NCBI GenBank assembly: GCA_002914805.1 | Contig: JXTB01000641.1 | Span: 57,695 to 121,694, forward strand | DNA from: Parasponia andersonii | Lineage: Eukaryota > Streptophyta > Magnoliopsida > Rosales > Cannabaceae | Direction: 5' to 3' | Length of the DNA: 64,000 bases | Shown: one piece after another, positions 13,101 through 24,665 of the stretch | Layout of the letters: each line of letters starts with the position of its first letter | Numbering within the stretch: position 1 is the stretch's first letter | Notes under the pieces: generated by a model | The model's database searches: none | The model's input: only the letters and a program-made list of their open reading frames with translations | What the model was told of the DNA's origin: nothing | Translations under genes and position numbers: made by a program

Positions 13101-14033
13101 GAAACCATTCTAACTGAGGCTCACAAATCAAGGTTTGTAGTACATTCGGGTAGTATCAAGATGTACCGGGACTTGAAGCAGTAGTATTGGTGGAAAGGTA
13201 TGAAGAAGGATGTAGCTACCTTTGTGGCTAAGTGTTTGACTTGTCATCGAGTCAAGGCTGAACACCAGAGGCCAGCTGGGTTATTTCCGTTGCCAATTCC
13301 AGAATTGAAGTGGGACAAGATCACGATGGACTTTGTGACCCGTTTGCTGAAGACCTTGAGGAAGAATGATGCAAGTTGGGTGATAGTCGATCGGTTGACG
13401 AAGAGTGCTCACTTTATACCGATCCGTATGGACTACTCTCTTACTAAGCTCAGTAAAATATATTTGGAGAACATCATACGTTTGCATGGTATGTCTTCAA
13501 GCATAGTATCTGATAGAGATCTAAGTTTCACTTCTAAGTTTTGGAGAGCCTTGCAGAAAGCATTGGGTATGCAGTTAGATATCAGTACGGCTCACCATCC
13601 TGAGTCAGATGGTTAGTCTAAAAGGACCATTCAGACTCTTGAGGACATGCTACATTGTTGCATACTGGATTTTGGTGGGAACTGGGATGATCATCTTCCT
13701 TTGGTGGAATTTACTAATAATAACAGTTACCAGACCAGTGTGGGTGTGGCTCCATATGAGGTATTATATGGAAGGCCGTGTAGATTACCTTTGTGTTGGG
13801 CAGAGCCTAAAGAGCGTGTTATTCTTGGACCTGAGTTGATTGAATAGGCTACTGAGAAGATCAAGGATATCCAAGAGAGACTCAAAGAGATTCAGAGTCG
13901 CCAAAAGAGTTATATTGACCCGAATAGGCATGAGGTAAAGTTCGATATTGGTGATTTCGTATTCTTGAAAGTGACTCCAAGGCGAGGTGTGACAAGATTT
14001 GAGGTTAAAGGTAAGCTTGCTCCAAGGTATATT
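13100..14033 (+). pseudogene. Element I integrase, first part, inactivated and split
   Basis: The His/Cys zinc-binding end (H...H...CLTCHRVK) is at about 13115-13255. The DDE core has WDKITMDF and IVSDRDLS, which supply the first two acidic residues. At 13614-13622 the expected Q-S-E reads stop-Ser-Lys, so the third catalytic Glu is Lys (AAA) beside a TAG. A further stop is at 13843-13848. Coding breaks off at LAPRYI, where a solo LTR is inserted, and resumes at 17001 with PFEITE. Confidence 0.9.
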
Positions 14034-16995
14034 TGTAACACCCCCTAGTTTAACCATATTGTCATATACAGTCAAACTATGAAGTATTATTCTTTCTTAA
14101 ACATTATCTTTTGTTTTGATAAAAAGGTGGGCAAATTTTGAACTTTCTAAAACCTTTAAACAAAAACAACTGCATGGCATTTCTTGTTAAAAGTGTCTTT
14201 ACAAAATGTACAATCAAAAGAGGTTTTCACTAGTCTATTTTGCCATCAACAGTAGTATTTACATTACACCAAAATATCTCAAAATGAAAATGTCGCCTAC
14301 AAGTCAAGCTCGTCTGTATCTGTATAATCATGGTGACAAAAGACAAGCCAGGCAACTAGCTAGTCAATACCAAAATATGCCTTCTCATCTATATCACAAG
14401 ACTAAAATAAGCTAAAGCTCAGTAAGTAAAAACTATGCATGCTTATGAATGCTTTAAAATCTCATAAAGTTTCCATTGTACCTTTTTCTTTCTTAAACAT
14501 TTGAGTCCATGCATGTTCCTTAAAAATTATTCTTAGTTAGGCCCCTTAGCACATTGCTTGTCCCATAAGTCGATAGGATGTGATAACATTGGGCGGAAAC
14601 TCTGGCCAAGAGTAAAATAAGGTGCGACCGTCGTGTGAAGTTTTTTTTTTGAAAACTCTTTCCCTCATCAAAGAGGCATCCCACACCGTGCTAATATTGT
14701 CCCACTTCAACGGGACACATTATAAGATCCGCAAATCCCGCTTCAACGGGAGAGTCTGCATCAACAGACTTAACTATCCAGCTCCGACAGACTAACAATT
14801 GCCATTAAAACTTATCTTATAAAATTGGTATAATGGTATTCACTTTCAAATACTCTTACAATAAAAGTCTCCATTTGTATGCAAAACATGCCATGCACAT
14901 GCCATTTCATAACTTTCAGGAATAAGTAAGTTTCACATAAATACATTTTCTATATAGTTCTTGTGATGCAGTTGTAAGCCTTTACTTACCTCGTGTCCTG
15001 ATTAGGAATCGATAGTGGAAAGAGTCAATATCCTCTAGAGATTGGTGTGCTAATCACCTGTCATAAATTACTATTATTCAAAATGCACATTTTAAAAAAA
15101 GAATGCATTAAGATACTTGAACAAGACCGACATCAGAATTTCACCAATTTAGGAAACTTAATCTTAAAATGACTCAAGAGTATAAAAAATCACTTAAGGT
15201 ACTTAGCAGCCAATATCTAGCATTGAAAAACTATTCAAAAGTAGTAAAAATATGAATGCTAGTTCATTAGCACAAAAATGATCCAAAATGGCACCTAATT
15301 TTGTAAAACTAGTTCATTTGCTTCTAAATGGTACTATTTGGTTTTAAAAATATTTGGACAGTACCTTTCATATTTTTAGGGCATCCCCACATGATTAACA
15401 TCATGGTTTAAGACCTATGGTAGTAATCAACAAACCAATTCCCACATATATAAATCAAAAGAAACACCTAGGATAACATAGAAGCACATTTTAAATCTTT
15501 TTCAGTTTAGACAAGTTTAAAACAATTTGTGTACTTGTCTATGGCTACAAACAATAGCTAAATTAATGGAATAAATAATAGAATCCATGATATATCCATT
15601 GCAAGTTGAGAAAATCAGATTACAAGTATAGAATGCTTAATATACCCACGGAAACACTTGAATACACAATTAGCAAATTTGGGGCTCTAGGTGTAATCTG
15701 AATTCTCCACTTAAATTCTATGTTTCCAGCAATATATAAGGGTTATTAGGACCATTATTCATAAAATAATAGCTTTGGTTTAAGTTCTGGAACAAAATAA
15801 ATTAACTACACATTCAAAATCCTACATAGAGCTCACCTTGACTAGTTTGAGCTTTGGTTGGAGCTCTTGCTTTCTACCACCACCAAACTAATTCTCAATA
15901 CTTAGAATTAGATTTTAGGAGGAACCATTATTTAAGTGGTAGCAAGTGGAGAATTGAAATTAAAAGGACAAGACCTAGAAAGAAGAACTTAATAGAATTA
16001 CCTTGACTAATTTTGGTGTATCTTGCTTTCTAGGGCTCCAATTTGAATTCTACCGCTTGGAAACTCTTGGAAATATTTGAGAAAGTTGAGAAAAGTTAGA
16101 AAAAGTATTAGAGAGTTTCAGGTCGTGGCTAGAGAGAAAGGGAAAGCAAATGACCAGATTTGACCCAAAATCAACACTTAATGGCTAAGAAAAGGTATAA
16201 CTTAAATTCTAAGGGGTATTTTGCACATTACTTTCCATATGTTCAGCTCTATAACATCCTTAGCATAGTCACCACATTGTTGGTCACTCCTATACACCCA
16301 AGTATAGCCAAAGTTGGTGAATCCTACCTTAGAAAGTGAAAACTAGTCATACTTTGACTTATGATCCTATATGGCCAATCTTATTGTAATTTGGTAGAAC
16401 CTAGCCCCTTAACCAATCATTAAACATAAAAAGAAAGTCAATTAGACTCCAATTAACAATGCAAACATAGTATTAGCACTCAATTATTATAATGCACAAA
16501 AACGACATTACGCGATTAAGCCTAATATAAGCTAGCTTAGTGCAACTAAATACGAATTAGTGTCCTGAATGCCTGAAGCTGACAAATAAAATACTATAAA
16601 TGAGTTCTAGACATTGAATCAAGCCTATTTGACATATTAAACACACCGTGAATTCGGCTTCAAAATGCGTGATAATTACATTTTACCAAAAAATCTCTAT
16701 TTGACCAACTTATCAACAAGTACAATCTTAATACATGTGCACATAATATTACTTTCATAATTATATTCTTTGTTCTTTTAGTACACCGAGCTCTCTCTCT
16801 GAGGGTATTGAACCTTTACACTGCATTGGGACACTTCGACAATCATTGGTATAATAATATGTATGTAAATGCACATAACATAATAAATGAGTATGTTACT
16901 ACAAAACTAGTATTAACGACTTCTAGACGCATAATATGCAATTAGAACATATTTATTATTTGCTTAATATGCATGTGAGAATCTTGGGCACCACA
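14034..16995 (+). mobile_element. Solo LTR (gypsy-type), 2962 bp, inserted in element I integrase
   Basis: It begins TGTAACACCCCC, ends GGGCACCACA and is flanked by the 5-base duplication atatt at 14029-14033 and 16996-17000. TG...CA ends, 5-base target duplication, no coding potential and no second LTR make it a solo LTR. A relative in reverse orientation lies at 60143-63055. The internal region of this family is not in the window. The insertion joins up exactly with the interrupted integrase frame on both sides, which confirms the borders. Confidence 0.9.
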
Positions 16996-17000
16996 ATATT

Positions 17001-17390
17001 TGTCCTTTTGAGATCACTGAGAGAATTGGACCAGTGGCGTATCGCTTGAATCTGTCTGCACAGTTGGGTCACTTGCATAATGTGTTTCATGTGTCGATGT
17101 TGAAGAAGTATACGCCGGACCCATCTTATATTGTTCAGTACGTGCATGAACCGATCTAAGAAGATGTGTCCTATGAAGAGCAGTCTGTTCGTTTGTTGGC
17201 TAGAGAGTTGAAGGTGCTTTGCAACAGAGAGATTCCACTTGTCAAGGTGCTTTCGGAATATCACAAGGAAAACGAGGCTACTTAGGAACTCGGGACGGAG
17301 AAGTACTCTTATTTGTTTGACTTTCAGTCAGAAGTTGTATTGTGATGTCAATCTTGACTTGTACTTTGAATTTCGGGACGAAATTCTTTT
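17001..17390 (+). pseudogene. Element I integrase C-terminus and chromodomain-like end, inactivated
   Basis: Continues the integrase with PFEITERIGPVAYRL and the H-N-V-F-H-V-S-M-L-K-K-Y block typical of plant chromoviruses. A damaged chromodomain follows: PLVKVLSEYHKENEAT, then a stop where chromodomains of this clade have a Trp. Another stop is at 17157-17159. This domain normally steers insertion to heterochromatin. Confidence 0.85.
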
Positions 17391-17403
17391 TAAGAGGGGA
17401 GAA
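17391..17403 (+). other. Element I polypurine tract
   Basis: A purine run (aagaggggagaa) sits immediately before the TG of the 3' LTR, the position used to prime plus-strand synthesis. Confidence 0.9.
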
Positions 17404-20400
17404 TGTAAAAACCCGGATTTTGGGAGGGTAATTTGGACAATTCACCAATTTTTTGGATAAAATATTTGGGGGATTAATTTGCGAAAGTTTTGTGCAGAAG
17501 AACTAAATTGTAATTTTTGGGGGACTAGATTGATAGACATTTGAAATTTGGGGACTCATGTGTAATTTTTAAAACATTGCATAGCCCTATAAGACAAGGC
17601 CACGTGCCTTGTCCTTTTCTTTTCTCTCCCACTCTTCTCTCTCTTCTCTCCCGACTTTTCTCTCTCTCTCTCTCTCTGCGTTTCTTGGCCGCACCACTGG
17701 AGGAAGCCGCGACTGCCACTCTAGCCACCGTCCACCCATGCCACCGACCGGCGAAGGGTTCCCGTGCCGCGCTGAAGCTCCGCCGCCGCTCGCTAGCCGC
17801 CGCCGTCGCCTGCAATGCCGGAAATCCTCAATGTTGCTATTTCGGTTTTTTTGCCACCGGTGAAGATTCCGGCCACCATTCGACCTCCAACTTGTCCCGT
17901 TGGATTCGTCTCGTCTCAAGGATCATCAAAGTATATATATCTTATCCCTATTTTGCTCGGATTGAAAGTTGTCATTTTTGGGTATTTCGAGTTTAAGTTT
18001 GACATTTTGATTCGACCGTTGGATTGTGTTTTTGTTGTCATTTTTGGATTGTACTTGGAAAATAGAGTAGTTGGATATATATATTGCCTATGTTTAGTGA
18101 TCGGCACGGAAATCGAGATTAAACGGTCGAGATTTACCTCATTTTGCATGCCGCTGGTACGGTGTTGGCCCATACCTGAATTGGACAAGTTATATGTCTA
18201 ACCTAAGTATTTTGGGTGCTGGGAATTCAGCGAAGGGGTCCGTTTATGGAATTGAAACTCTAGTGAGAAGTTGGTTTCTCGCAATTGGACGATCGAGGGC
18301 TTGGAATTGGTTCCCGACCCTCCGGACGATCGTCAATGACACCTTGAGGATTCAATAGGGATTCAATTACCTCTGTTTTAAATTGTTTTCGAATAAAACT
18401 TATTTTCTGCAATATATGAGAACAAATGTGATTTTTGGTTTCTCAAATATCTGTGATGGGAATTGGTCGTATGAGATATATACTATATTGCTCTGGGACC
18501 CCTGACTCCGGTTCGAAATCGGGTGCTACTTGCCTTGGTGGGGAGATCGCTGAGCTCAGTGGGGGGGCTCCGAGGTTGAAGTCTCGGCTATCTTTCCCTC
18601 CCCCGGTCCCAATAAAGCGGCGCCACGAGGTTGGCTCATTTAACGAAGAAGAGGGCCGGGCAGAGAAGAGGAGCAGGGTTGCCCCCTCGTGTGACAGTGA
18701 TGACGACGGGGCCACGCCGATCCTTCTAAGGAGAAGAAGGTCCGTGCACAGCAGCCCGCCAAGAGGAGATGCACCACCTCCCGCTGTGGCTGACGGCACT
18801 CCTGGTGGCGTCGAGCTTTCCTCCGTCACTACCGCCACTGCTTCAGGGGCATGCCCGACTGGGGGAGAGGGTGCTCTCACAGCTAGCGAGGCGGAGCTGT
18901 GTTCCCCAGGCACGGGCAATGCCCAAAGAGAGGGTCCAGCCACAGAGCCAGAGCTAGAGGCACTCTCTTTGAAGAATGTCGAGCTTGTCACCAGCCGTAC
19001 CTTCACGCAGGTTTGGTCTACTCGGTTGCTTCTATATTTTTCAGCATCCTTGCGAAACGCTGACCCCCTCTTTTTTGTTTAACTTACAGCTGGCCGCCAT
19101 CTGGTCTTTCTATTCCTCTCGCATCAGGGATTTGTTCGAGGAGCTGAACTCCCGCTCTGCACTGGCCGAGCGCAGTGAGGCCGTCCTCGCCGAGTTGAGT
19201 TCTGACTTAGATTTATATTGGAGCCTCGAGGAGGCGAGGGTCAGCAGTGCGGTGGCTCACGCTCTGAGTGTCGAGAGGACCAGGCACGAGGAGCTGGCTG
19301 CGAGACTAGTCGAGGCGGAGGCCGACAAACTTGCTCAATCTGAGGCCGCTAGACTCGCTCAGAACGAGCTAAGGGTCATGGAGCAAGAACTACAGAGCGC
19401 GGGGGCAGAGATGGGACTGGCTTTCGTCGCTCGTGATAGGGCTGTTGATGACGCCAAAGAAGCGAGGAAAGCCGAGGTGAAAGCCAAGCTAGAGGCCCAC
19501 TCTCTGCAGCGAAGACTTGACTGGTCCAATGATATAAATCGATATCTCTTCTTGGATCACAAAAATCTGATGGGCGCTCATGTGGAGATGTCTCGCAAAC
19601 ACAGCGAGGACCTCGCCAGCATTAACACTTTTTTGATCGACTTATCGTAACGGCAAGTGGAGCTCAGGCTGGTGGCGCTGAAGGATAGGCTGGTAGACGT
19701 GGAGAAACTAAAAACGAGGTACCAGAGGCAGATGGATGTCCTTTCTGTAGAAAGTTACAGGTCTGGCTGGGAGAATAGAGAGTTCGAAGGCCACGCTGAG
19801 GTGGTAACACCAGACCAGTTTGACGAGCAGAAAGGCGTCGAGAGAGACCACTATTCCGTCAAGCACTATATGTAGCAGCTTGGGGATGAGATCAGTATTA
19901 CGTACCCGGTTGACGTGCTGAAGATGCTTACTGCGGAAAAAGATGGGCCTTCTACATCTGCCTCTGGTGCCAAAGAGCTTATCCCTATTTTCGGTCCGCC
20001 AGATCGAACTTCGGAAGCCCCTGGCGGTCAGCTTGGTCTCGGGGTCTCAACTGGTCAAGGGTCTGGTGCGGTCATTATATCTAGTGATGAATCTGACCCT
20101 GGTACACCACCCTCCACTGGGGTTGGTCCAAGCGCAAGGACTGGCCGCGCTCCCCTGGCCGGAGGTAATTAGAGTCCCTAATTTTGTACATTTGTAAAGT
20201 TGACGCTCATTGTAACCCTCCGTATAAATAATGAGAACAGTGCAATTCTCTTTAGTCTGTGAGTGCAGGTTATTTTGGGTATATTAAAAATAGGGCCATT
20301 ATGCTGCCCGTTTTTCTATAAAAACCTAGTATGCTGATTTTATCGAAAAATCAGAGTACGATTATTTTCACTCTTCAGTTCTGTATTGCACGTGTCATAG

Positions 20401-21333
20401 GATCATACATGAGCACCGTGTTAGCATCGTGGGTTTACAGTGTGGCACTGCGTGCCCTACTGTCAGTGAAAGTCCGTAAACTCGCGCGGGATTTTGTTAC
20501 TTTTGGTTACCTCTCCATTTGGCAGGTGTAGGCAATTTGGTTGCCCCTCCAGGTTTGGTAGGCGACATATGGGTGTCCCCTCCGGATATGGGCTTAGGCA
20601 TCAAGCAGGCTATTAGGCATACTTAGTGCCATCATCCTGGGTTTCCACAGATGAGAGGATGAGAGCTCATGGGTATGGGTTGATTTGTGTCATGTGCATA
20701 TGGATTGAATGGTTTTGATTATATTGCTTTTTATATATATATATAGATTTCCGGTTTGGATTATATATATATATATATATATGTTTTGGACTAAACTAAC
20801 CATACAGGAATTCCCCATCACTAAAATATTTTCGATCGAGGTAATTGTTTCTCCTACTCTGTATTTTATGCTCAGTTACCCTACCTTCTTCCTTGGGTGG
20901 TATTGAGTGTGATCTCGGCGACCAAGAGGAGTAAGAAGTCATCTGGATTGCAGTTCATTATCTTGGTAATGCTAGAAGCTTGTTGTAGTGATGTTTGGAT
21001 TATTTGGACTTTGTAGTAGCATTGAACCAAGATTACTGTTTTCTATTTTGTCTGTGAACTTTTGTATGTAATTCTGGTATTTGACTTTTGTTGTGGATGA
21101 TGGTGATACTTGGCCTTTTATATGACTTCGTGATTTTTAATTATTATTCAGCCTAACGTTTAATGGTGTATACGAACTTTGAAAATGGTTCACGGGATGG
21201 AATTCTGATTATTTTATTTAAATGGACCATTTTTATAAAACTAGAACTTTTGACACTTTTCAAATAAATCAAGAAATTTCTCACATTTGTGAAATTCTCC
21301 TTCTGCCACTGGCGTGGGTTTTGGGTCGTGACA
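17404..21333 (+). repeat. Element I 3' LTR, 3930 bp because of an internal insertion
   Basis: Starts TGTAAAAACCCGG and ends GGTCGTGACA before the ttctt duplication. Without the insertion at about 18499-20260 it is about 2.17 kb, matching the 5' LTR. Open frames on both strands at 17525-18201 are again products of the GC-rich LTR patch. A TA microsatellite at 20762-20782 is longer than in the 5' LTR. Confidence 0.93.
18499..20260 (+). pseudogene. Captured gene fragment: basic, Ser/Pro-rich and coiled-coil protein
   Basis: Foreign GC-rich DNA inside the LTR. Exon 1 (to 19010) encodes a disordered segment with basic clusters (PIKRRHE, KRSR, LLRRRR). A phase-0 intron runs 19011-19089 with GT and AG ends and a pyrimidine-rich acceptor. 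Exon 2 (19090-20172) encodes a long, heptad-like, Glu/Ala/Leu/Arg-rich coiled coil and ends in an acidic and Ser/Gly/Pro-rich tail. Two stops (19648-19650 and 19873-19875) break one otherwise continuous frame. The 5' end of the gene is missing. I infer a C-terminal piece of a retrotransposon accessory gene of the kind seen at 33470-35476 in element III: the layout is alike, but I see no sequence match. No target duplication or terminal repeats are visible. Confidence 0.65.
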
Positions 21334-21338
21334 TTCTT

Positions 21339-22390
21339 AAACTTCAGTAAATGTTCTCTTCAAAAGAATTGAACTAACAAATGATTTCACTTGAATTAGA
21401 ATTTATAACAATTTGAGGATCGAAATGCTAAAATTTGAGTATTGGTTTTGTTTTAAATTTTACAAATTTACTATTTATTTCTATTTTTAATTAAAATTAC
21501 TAAAAATCAAGTTCTTATATTTTACGGTGATAACCATGCATCCTCAATTAAAGCGGTTATAATATTCTTTGTTTTATTAATTAAGTTGTCTTATTTGTTT
21601 TAGCTCTTCGTTTACCACTAATAGGGTTTTGTATTTTGGTTAGTACATTTCAGTTTCTTAAAGTTGACTTCAATCCGTAATTTTTAAGTTTTTTTATGGG
21701 AAACTGGGTTATATAAGGGTGGCGTAACTTCCATATATGTATTACATCCTTAGATATTACGAATGTCAAGACAAAAAAAATACTTATCTAATATGAACAG
21801 AGCAACTTCTTCGAAAGCTCCTTTCATATTTATCAGTCTACGGATCAGAAAGTAATAACTCTGCTTTGAAAATTTCTTCACCCTTGGTATATGGCTGCTT
21901 TCTTACATAACCCGAACTCTTACTTTGCGCACATTATTATAGTGATAAGTCCCGATCAGCCCACTTCATCTGATATCATGCCAAAACAGAAAGAAAGAGT
22001 CATATGCGTGCATTCACAAGGTATACGAAATTTTAACCCATTTGCAAACATTATTATCTTCTCATATACTTTGTAACTAATAGTTGATTTACATGTTAAA
22101 GTTGAATGGCAAGACAGCATAATAAAAAAAAAAAACTTTTGCATTTTATTGAGATGTGCTTCAATTTCAAATGTAATTTACAATAATACAAATATGGTTG
22201 GAAAATATAGTCGAATGAACTAATTTGGCCGTTACATAAGTACTTCAAATTAGCTGGACTATATCTCCCATAATCAAGCATGCTTAACCATAGTAGAGAG
22301 AATTATGATGTCAAAAATCTGACTAATAATAATGACCATATCTTTTTGACAATCCTATTTCCCAATATGCCTTGATGTTGTCCTTTTAAG
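21339..22390. other. Intergenic DNA between element I and the P450 gene
   Basis: AT-rich. Short open frames at 21891-22281 on both strands lack any recognisable feature. I see no gene, RNA or repeat with confidence; the proximal part probably holds distal promoter sequence of the P450 gene. Confidence 0.6.
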
Positions 22391-22604
22391 TTCTTTGAAT
22401 GATCAGAATATTCTAAGCTTTAATAGTTTTATATTTAATTACGTACCTAAACAAGTTTCCTCCGAATATAAAAAGAGTTCGTAACACACCATTATGCTTC
22501 TTTGAATGATCAGAATATTCTAAGCTTTAATAGTTTTATATTAAATTACGTACCTAAACAAGTTTCCTCCGAATATAAAAAAAGTTCGTAACACACCATT
22601 ATGC
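22391..22604 (+). promoter_or_regulatory. Tandemly duplicated 107 bp core promoter of the P450 gene
   Basis: Two head-to-tail copies, 22391-22497 and 22498-22604, differ at only about two positions. Each has a TATA-like box ATATAAAA (22467-22474 and 22574-22581) downstream of a conserved AATTACGTACC stretch. The second box is 64 bases before the ATG at 22638, a normal distance for a start site about 30 bases downstream. The first box could give a longer leader. The duplication is seen directly; promoter use is inferred. Confidence 0.7.
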
Positions 22605-22637
22605 ATTACCAATATTTTTCTTTCTCAGTAGCCAGCC

Positions 22638-24158
22638 ATGGATTTCTTCTCTGCAGTATCATTCTTCTTCCTTTTTTTACTTTCTCTATATGTCTACCTT
22701 CATTTTCACACCATCCCTAACAAAAGGTCAATCCGTACTGGTTTCAAAATCTATCCTATAGTCGGAACCCTACCGGGATTCTTAAAAAACCGTCATAGAT
22801 TACTTGAATGGTTCACCGAAACCTTGATCAAAACTCCAACAAACACCGCCGTGCTGCGACGTCCCGGCAGTGTCTATGCCGTCACCACGGCGAATCCGCT
22901 AAACGTGGAACACATGCTGAAGACAAACTTTGAGAACTACCCGAAAGGAGACGGATTCATCATTGTTCTCCGTGATTTTCTCGGCCGAGGAATCTTCAAC
23001 TCCGACGGCGAGCTCTGGAAGGTGCAACGCAAGACTGCGAGCTACGAGTTCAACACGAAATCGCTGAGAAACTTTGCCATGGAAAACGTTGTCGTTGAGC
23101 TCGAAACGAGATTAATTCCAGCCCTAGAGAAGGCCTCCGAAACGGACCGAGTTATGGATTTACAAGATGTTTTGGAGCGTTTTGCTTTCGATAATGTTTG
23201 CAAGTTGGCTTTCGATGTTGATCCGGGTTGTCTAGGCGGAGACGGAACCGCTGGAGCTGAGTTCATGCAGGCTTTTGAGGATGCCGCGATGCTTAGCTCC
23301 GGCAGGTTCAGGTACTCTTTTCCTTACTTTTGGAAGGTCAAGAGGTTCCTGAACGTTGGCACGGAGCGGCGGTTGAGAGAATCAATCTCCACCGTTCACG
23401 AATTCGCAGACAACATAATAAGGTCAAGAATGGAATCTAGGCTTGAACAAACAGAAGATCTTTTGTCCCGCTTCGTCGGAAACGAGTATGATAAATCGCC
23501 TGAGTTTCTCCGCGACATTGTTATCAGCTTTATTCTCGCTGGGCGAGACACAACGTCTTCGGCTTTAACGTGGTTCTTCTGGCTCTTGTCATCTAGACCA
23601 GAGATCCAAGAGAACATCTTGAAAGAGCTCGAAACAACTCGGCTTCAAAATAGGAAAAATATGGGCGAAACATTTAGTTTCGGTGAACTCCGTAACTTGC
23701 AGTATCTACACGCTGCTCTTTCGGAGTCCATGAGACTTTATCCACCTGTACCAGTCGATACAAAAGTGTGCCAAAATGACGACGTTTTGCCGGATGGGAC
23801 ATTTGTAGGGAAAGACTGGCTCGTAACTTATCATACCTTCGCTATGGGAAGAATGGAGAAAATTTGGGGCAAGGATTGTTGGGAGTTTCGGCCCGAGAGG
23901 TGGCTTAAAGATGGCGTTTTCCATCAAGAAAGTCCCTTTTGGTATCCAATCTTTCATGCCGGTCCGAGAATTTGTCTCGGGAAAGATATGGCTTATATTC
24001 AGATGAAGTCCATAGCAGCCTCGTTGATTGAGAGGTTTGAGATTGACGTACTGAATAAGGACACGTTTCCGGGGTATATACAATCTTTGACTCTAAGAAT
24101 GAAAGGTGGTTTGCCTATTAGGGTAAGGCGAAGACGAATTTTTGGTACGCCAAATTGA
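22638..24158 (+). CDS. CYP94: Cytochrome P450, CYP94 family (probably subfamily D)
   Basis: A 506-residue, single-exon P450 of normal length. The N-terminus (residues 1-25) is a hydrophobic ER anchor, then comes a Pro-containing hinge. Oxygen-binding I-helix AGRDTT is at 301-306, the K-helix E-S-M-R at 363-366, F-R-P-E-R-W at 417-422, and the haem-binding loop FHAGPRICLG at 439-448 with Cys446 as the haem ligand. FENYPKGD, DFLGRGIFN and KTASYEFNTKSLRNF are characteristic of CYP94. Known CYP94 enzymes omega-hydroxylate fatty acids using NADPH-P450 reductase; some (CYP94B and C) oxidise jasmonoyl-isoleucine. The N-terminal half looks nearest to CYP94D, whose substrates are less settled. The ATG at 22638 is the first in frame with the anchor. 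It is the only intact host gene I recognise. A second copy of its last 140 codons follows after an N. Confidence 0.95.
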   Translation: MDFFSAVSFFFLFLLSLYVYLHFHTIPNKRSIRTGFKIYPIVGTLPGFLKNRHRLLEWFTETLIKTPTNTAVLRRPGSVYAVTTANPLNVEHMLKTNFENYPKGDGFIIVLRDFLGRGIFNSDGELWKVQRKTASYEFNTKSLRNFAMENVVVELETRLIPALEKASETDRVMDLQDVLERFAFDNVCKLAFDVDPGCLGGDGTAGAEFMQAFEDAAMLSSGRFRYSFPYFWKVKRFLNVGTERRLRESISTVHEFADNIIRSRMESRLEQTEDLLSRFVGNEYDKSPEFLRDIVISFILAGRDTTSSALTWFFWLLSSRPEIQENILKELETTRLQNRKNMGETFSFGELRNLQYLHAALSESMRLYPPVPVDTKVCQNDDVLPDGTFVGKDWLVTYHTFAMGRMEKIWGKDCWEFRPERWLKDGVFHQESPFWYPIFHAGPRICLGKDMAYIQMKSIAASLIERFEIDVLNKDTFPGYIQSLTLRMKGGLPIRVRRRRIFGTPN

Positions 24159-24664
24159 TAGTTAAAGAAAAAATGCGATACTTAATTACCAGCAAATTGC
24201 AATAAATGTTGTCCTTTCTATGTGTCATTAAGCTTAGCAATTAGTAAAATAATTTCCTCTTGAGGTTGTTCCAAGCTTACAAATGTATGAGTTGTTGGAA
24301 ATGTTTCAATGTTGGTTTTTAAAAAAATGTCATTCTAATCGTACGATACAGTCAATCGGCAGGAAAGGCTCTAATTTTTCTCTAAATCGTAACCAATAGA
24401 TATGTTCTATTGGGCTGTTTTGGTAATTTTATCTGTGCTTGGTGTAAAAATCTTAGGTGATCTTCCTAATAAAACTAATGACTCCTTTTTCAGAAAGACA
24501 TAAAAGATTAAATAAGTTTTAAAGAGAATTCATTCCCAAATGACTTTTGCATCATAAAAGACTTTAAAAGCGATGCCAAGAGACCTCGTGTATTAACGTT
24601 GGAACCAACTAGACACAGGTTGGTAAACTCATGGATAACAATAGATATAACTTCAAATTATATA
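24159..24664 (+). other. 3' flank of the P450 gene, up to a contig end
   Basis: AT-rich 3' UTR and downstream DNA. AATAAA-like sequence (gcaataaatg) near 24201 could serve polyadenylation. It ends at the single N at 24665. Its sequence is matched, with scattered differences, by 25087-25609. Confidence 0.7.
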
Positions 24665-24665
24665 N
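24665..24665. other. Single-N junction between two overlapping P450 segments
   Basis: One undetermined base separates 24664 from a segment that starts again in the middle of the P450 exon. The repeated block is 23738-24664 against 24666-25609. The left block stops, and the right block starts, exactly at the N, as expected for two unmerged contig ends. Confidence 0.85.

Larger units (their letters stand above)
7484..21333 (+). mobile_element. Element I: Tekay-like chromovirus (Ty3/gypsy), nested and dead
   Basis: A complete LTR retrotransposon bounded by the 5-base target duplication ttctt at 7479-7483 and 21334-21338. Order: 5' LTR, primer-binding site, gag, protease, reverse transcriptase, RNase H, integrase, degraded chromodomain region, polypurine tract, 3' LTR. 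The initiator-Met tRNA primer site, the gag-pol order and the C-terminal chromodomain-like stretch point to the Tekay/Del branch of chromoviruses. It carries many in-frame stops and at least one frameshift. Two later insertions are nested in it: a solo LTR at 14034-16995 and a coiled-coil gene fragment at about 18499-20260. The LTRs differ by several percent in the parts I compared, so it is older than element III. Confidence 0.95.

Noticed and set aside
22638..24158. Antisense open frames inside the P450 (for example 23706-24083)
   Set aside because: Shadows of the coding strand; the sense frame has all the P450 motifs.
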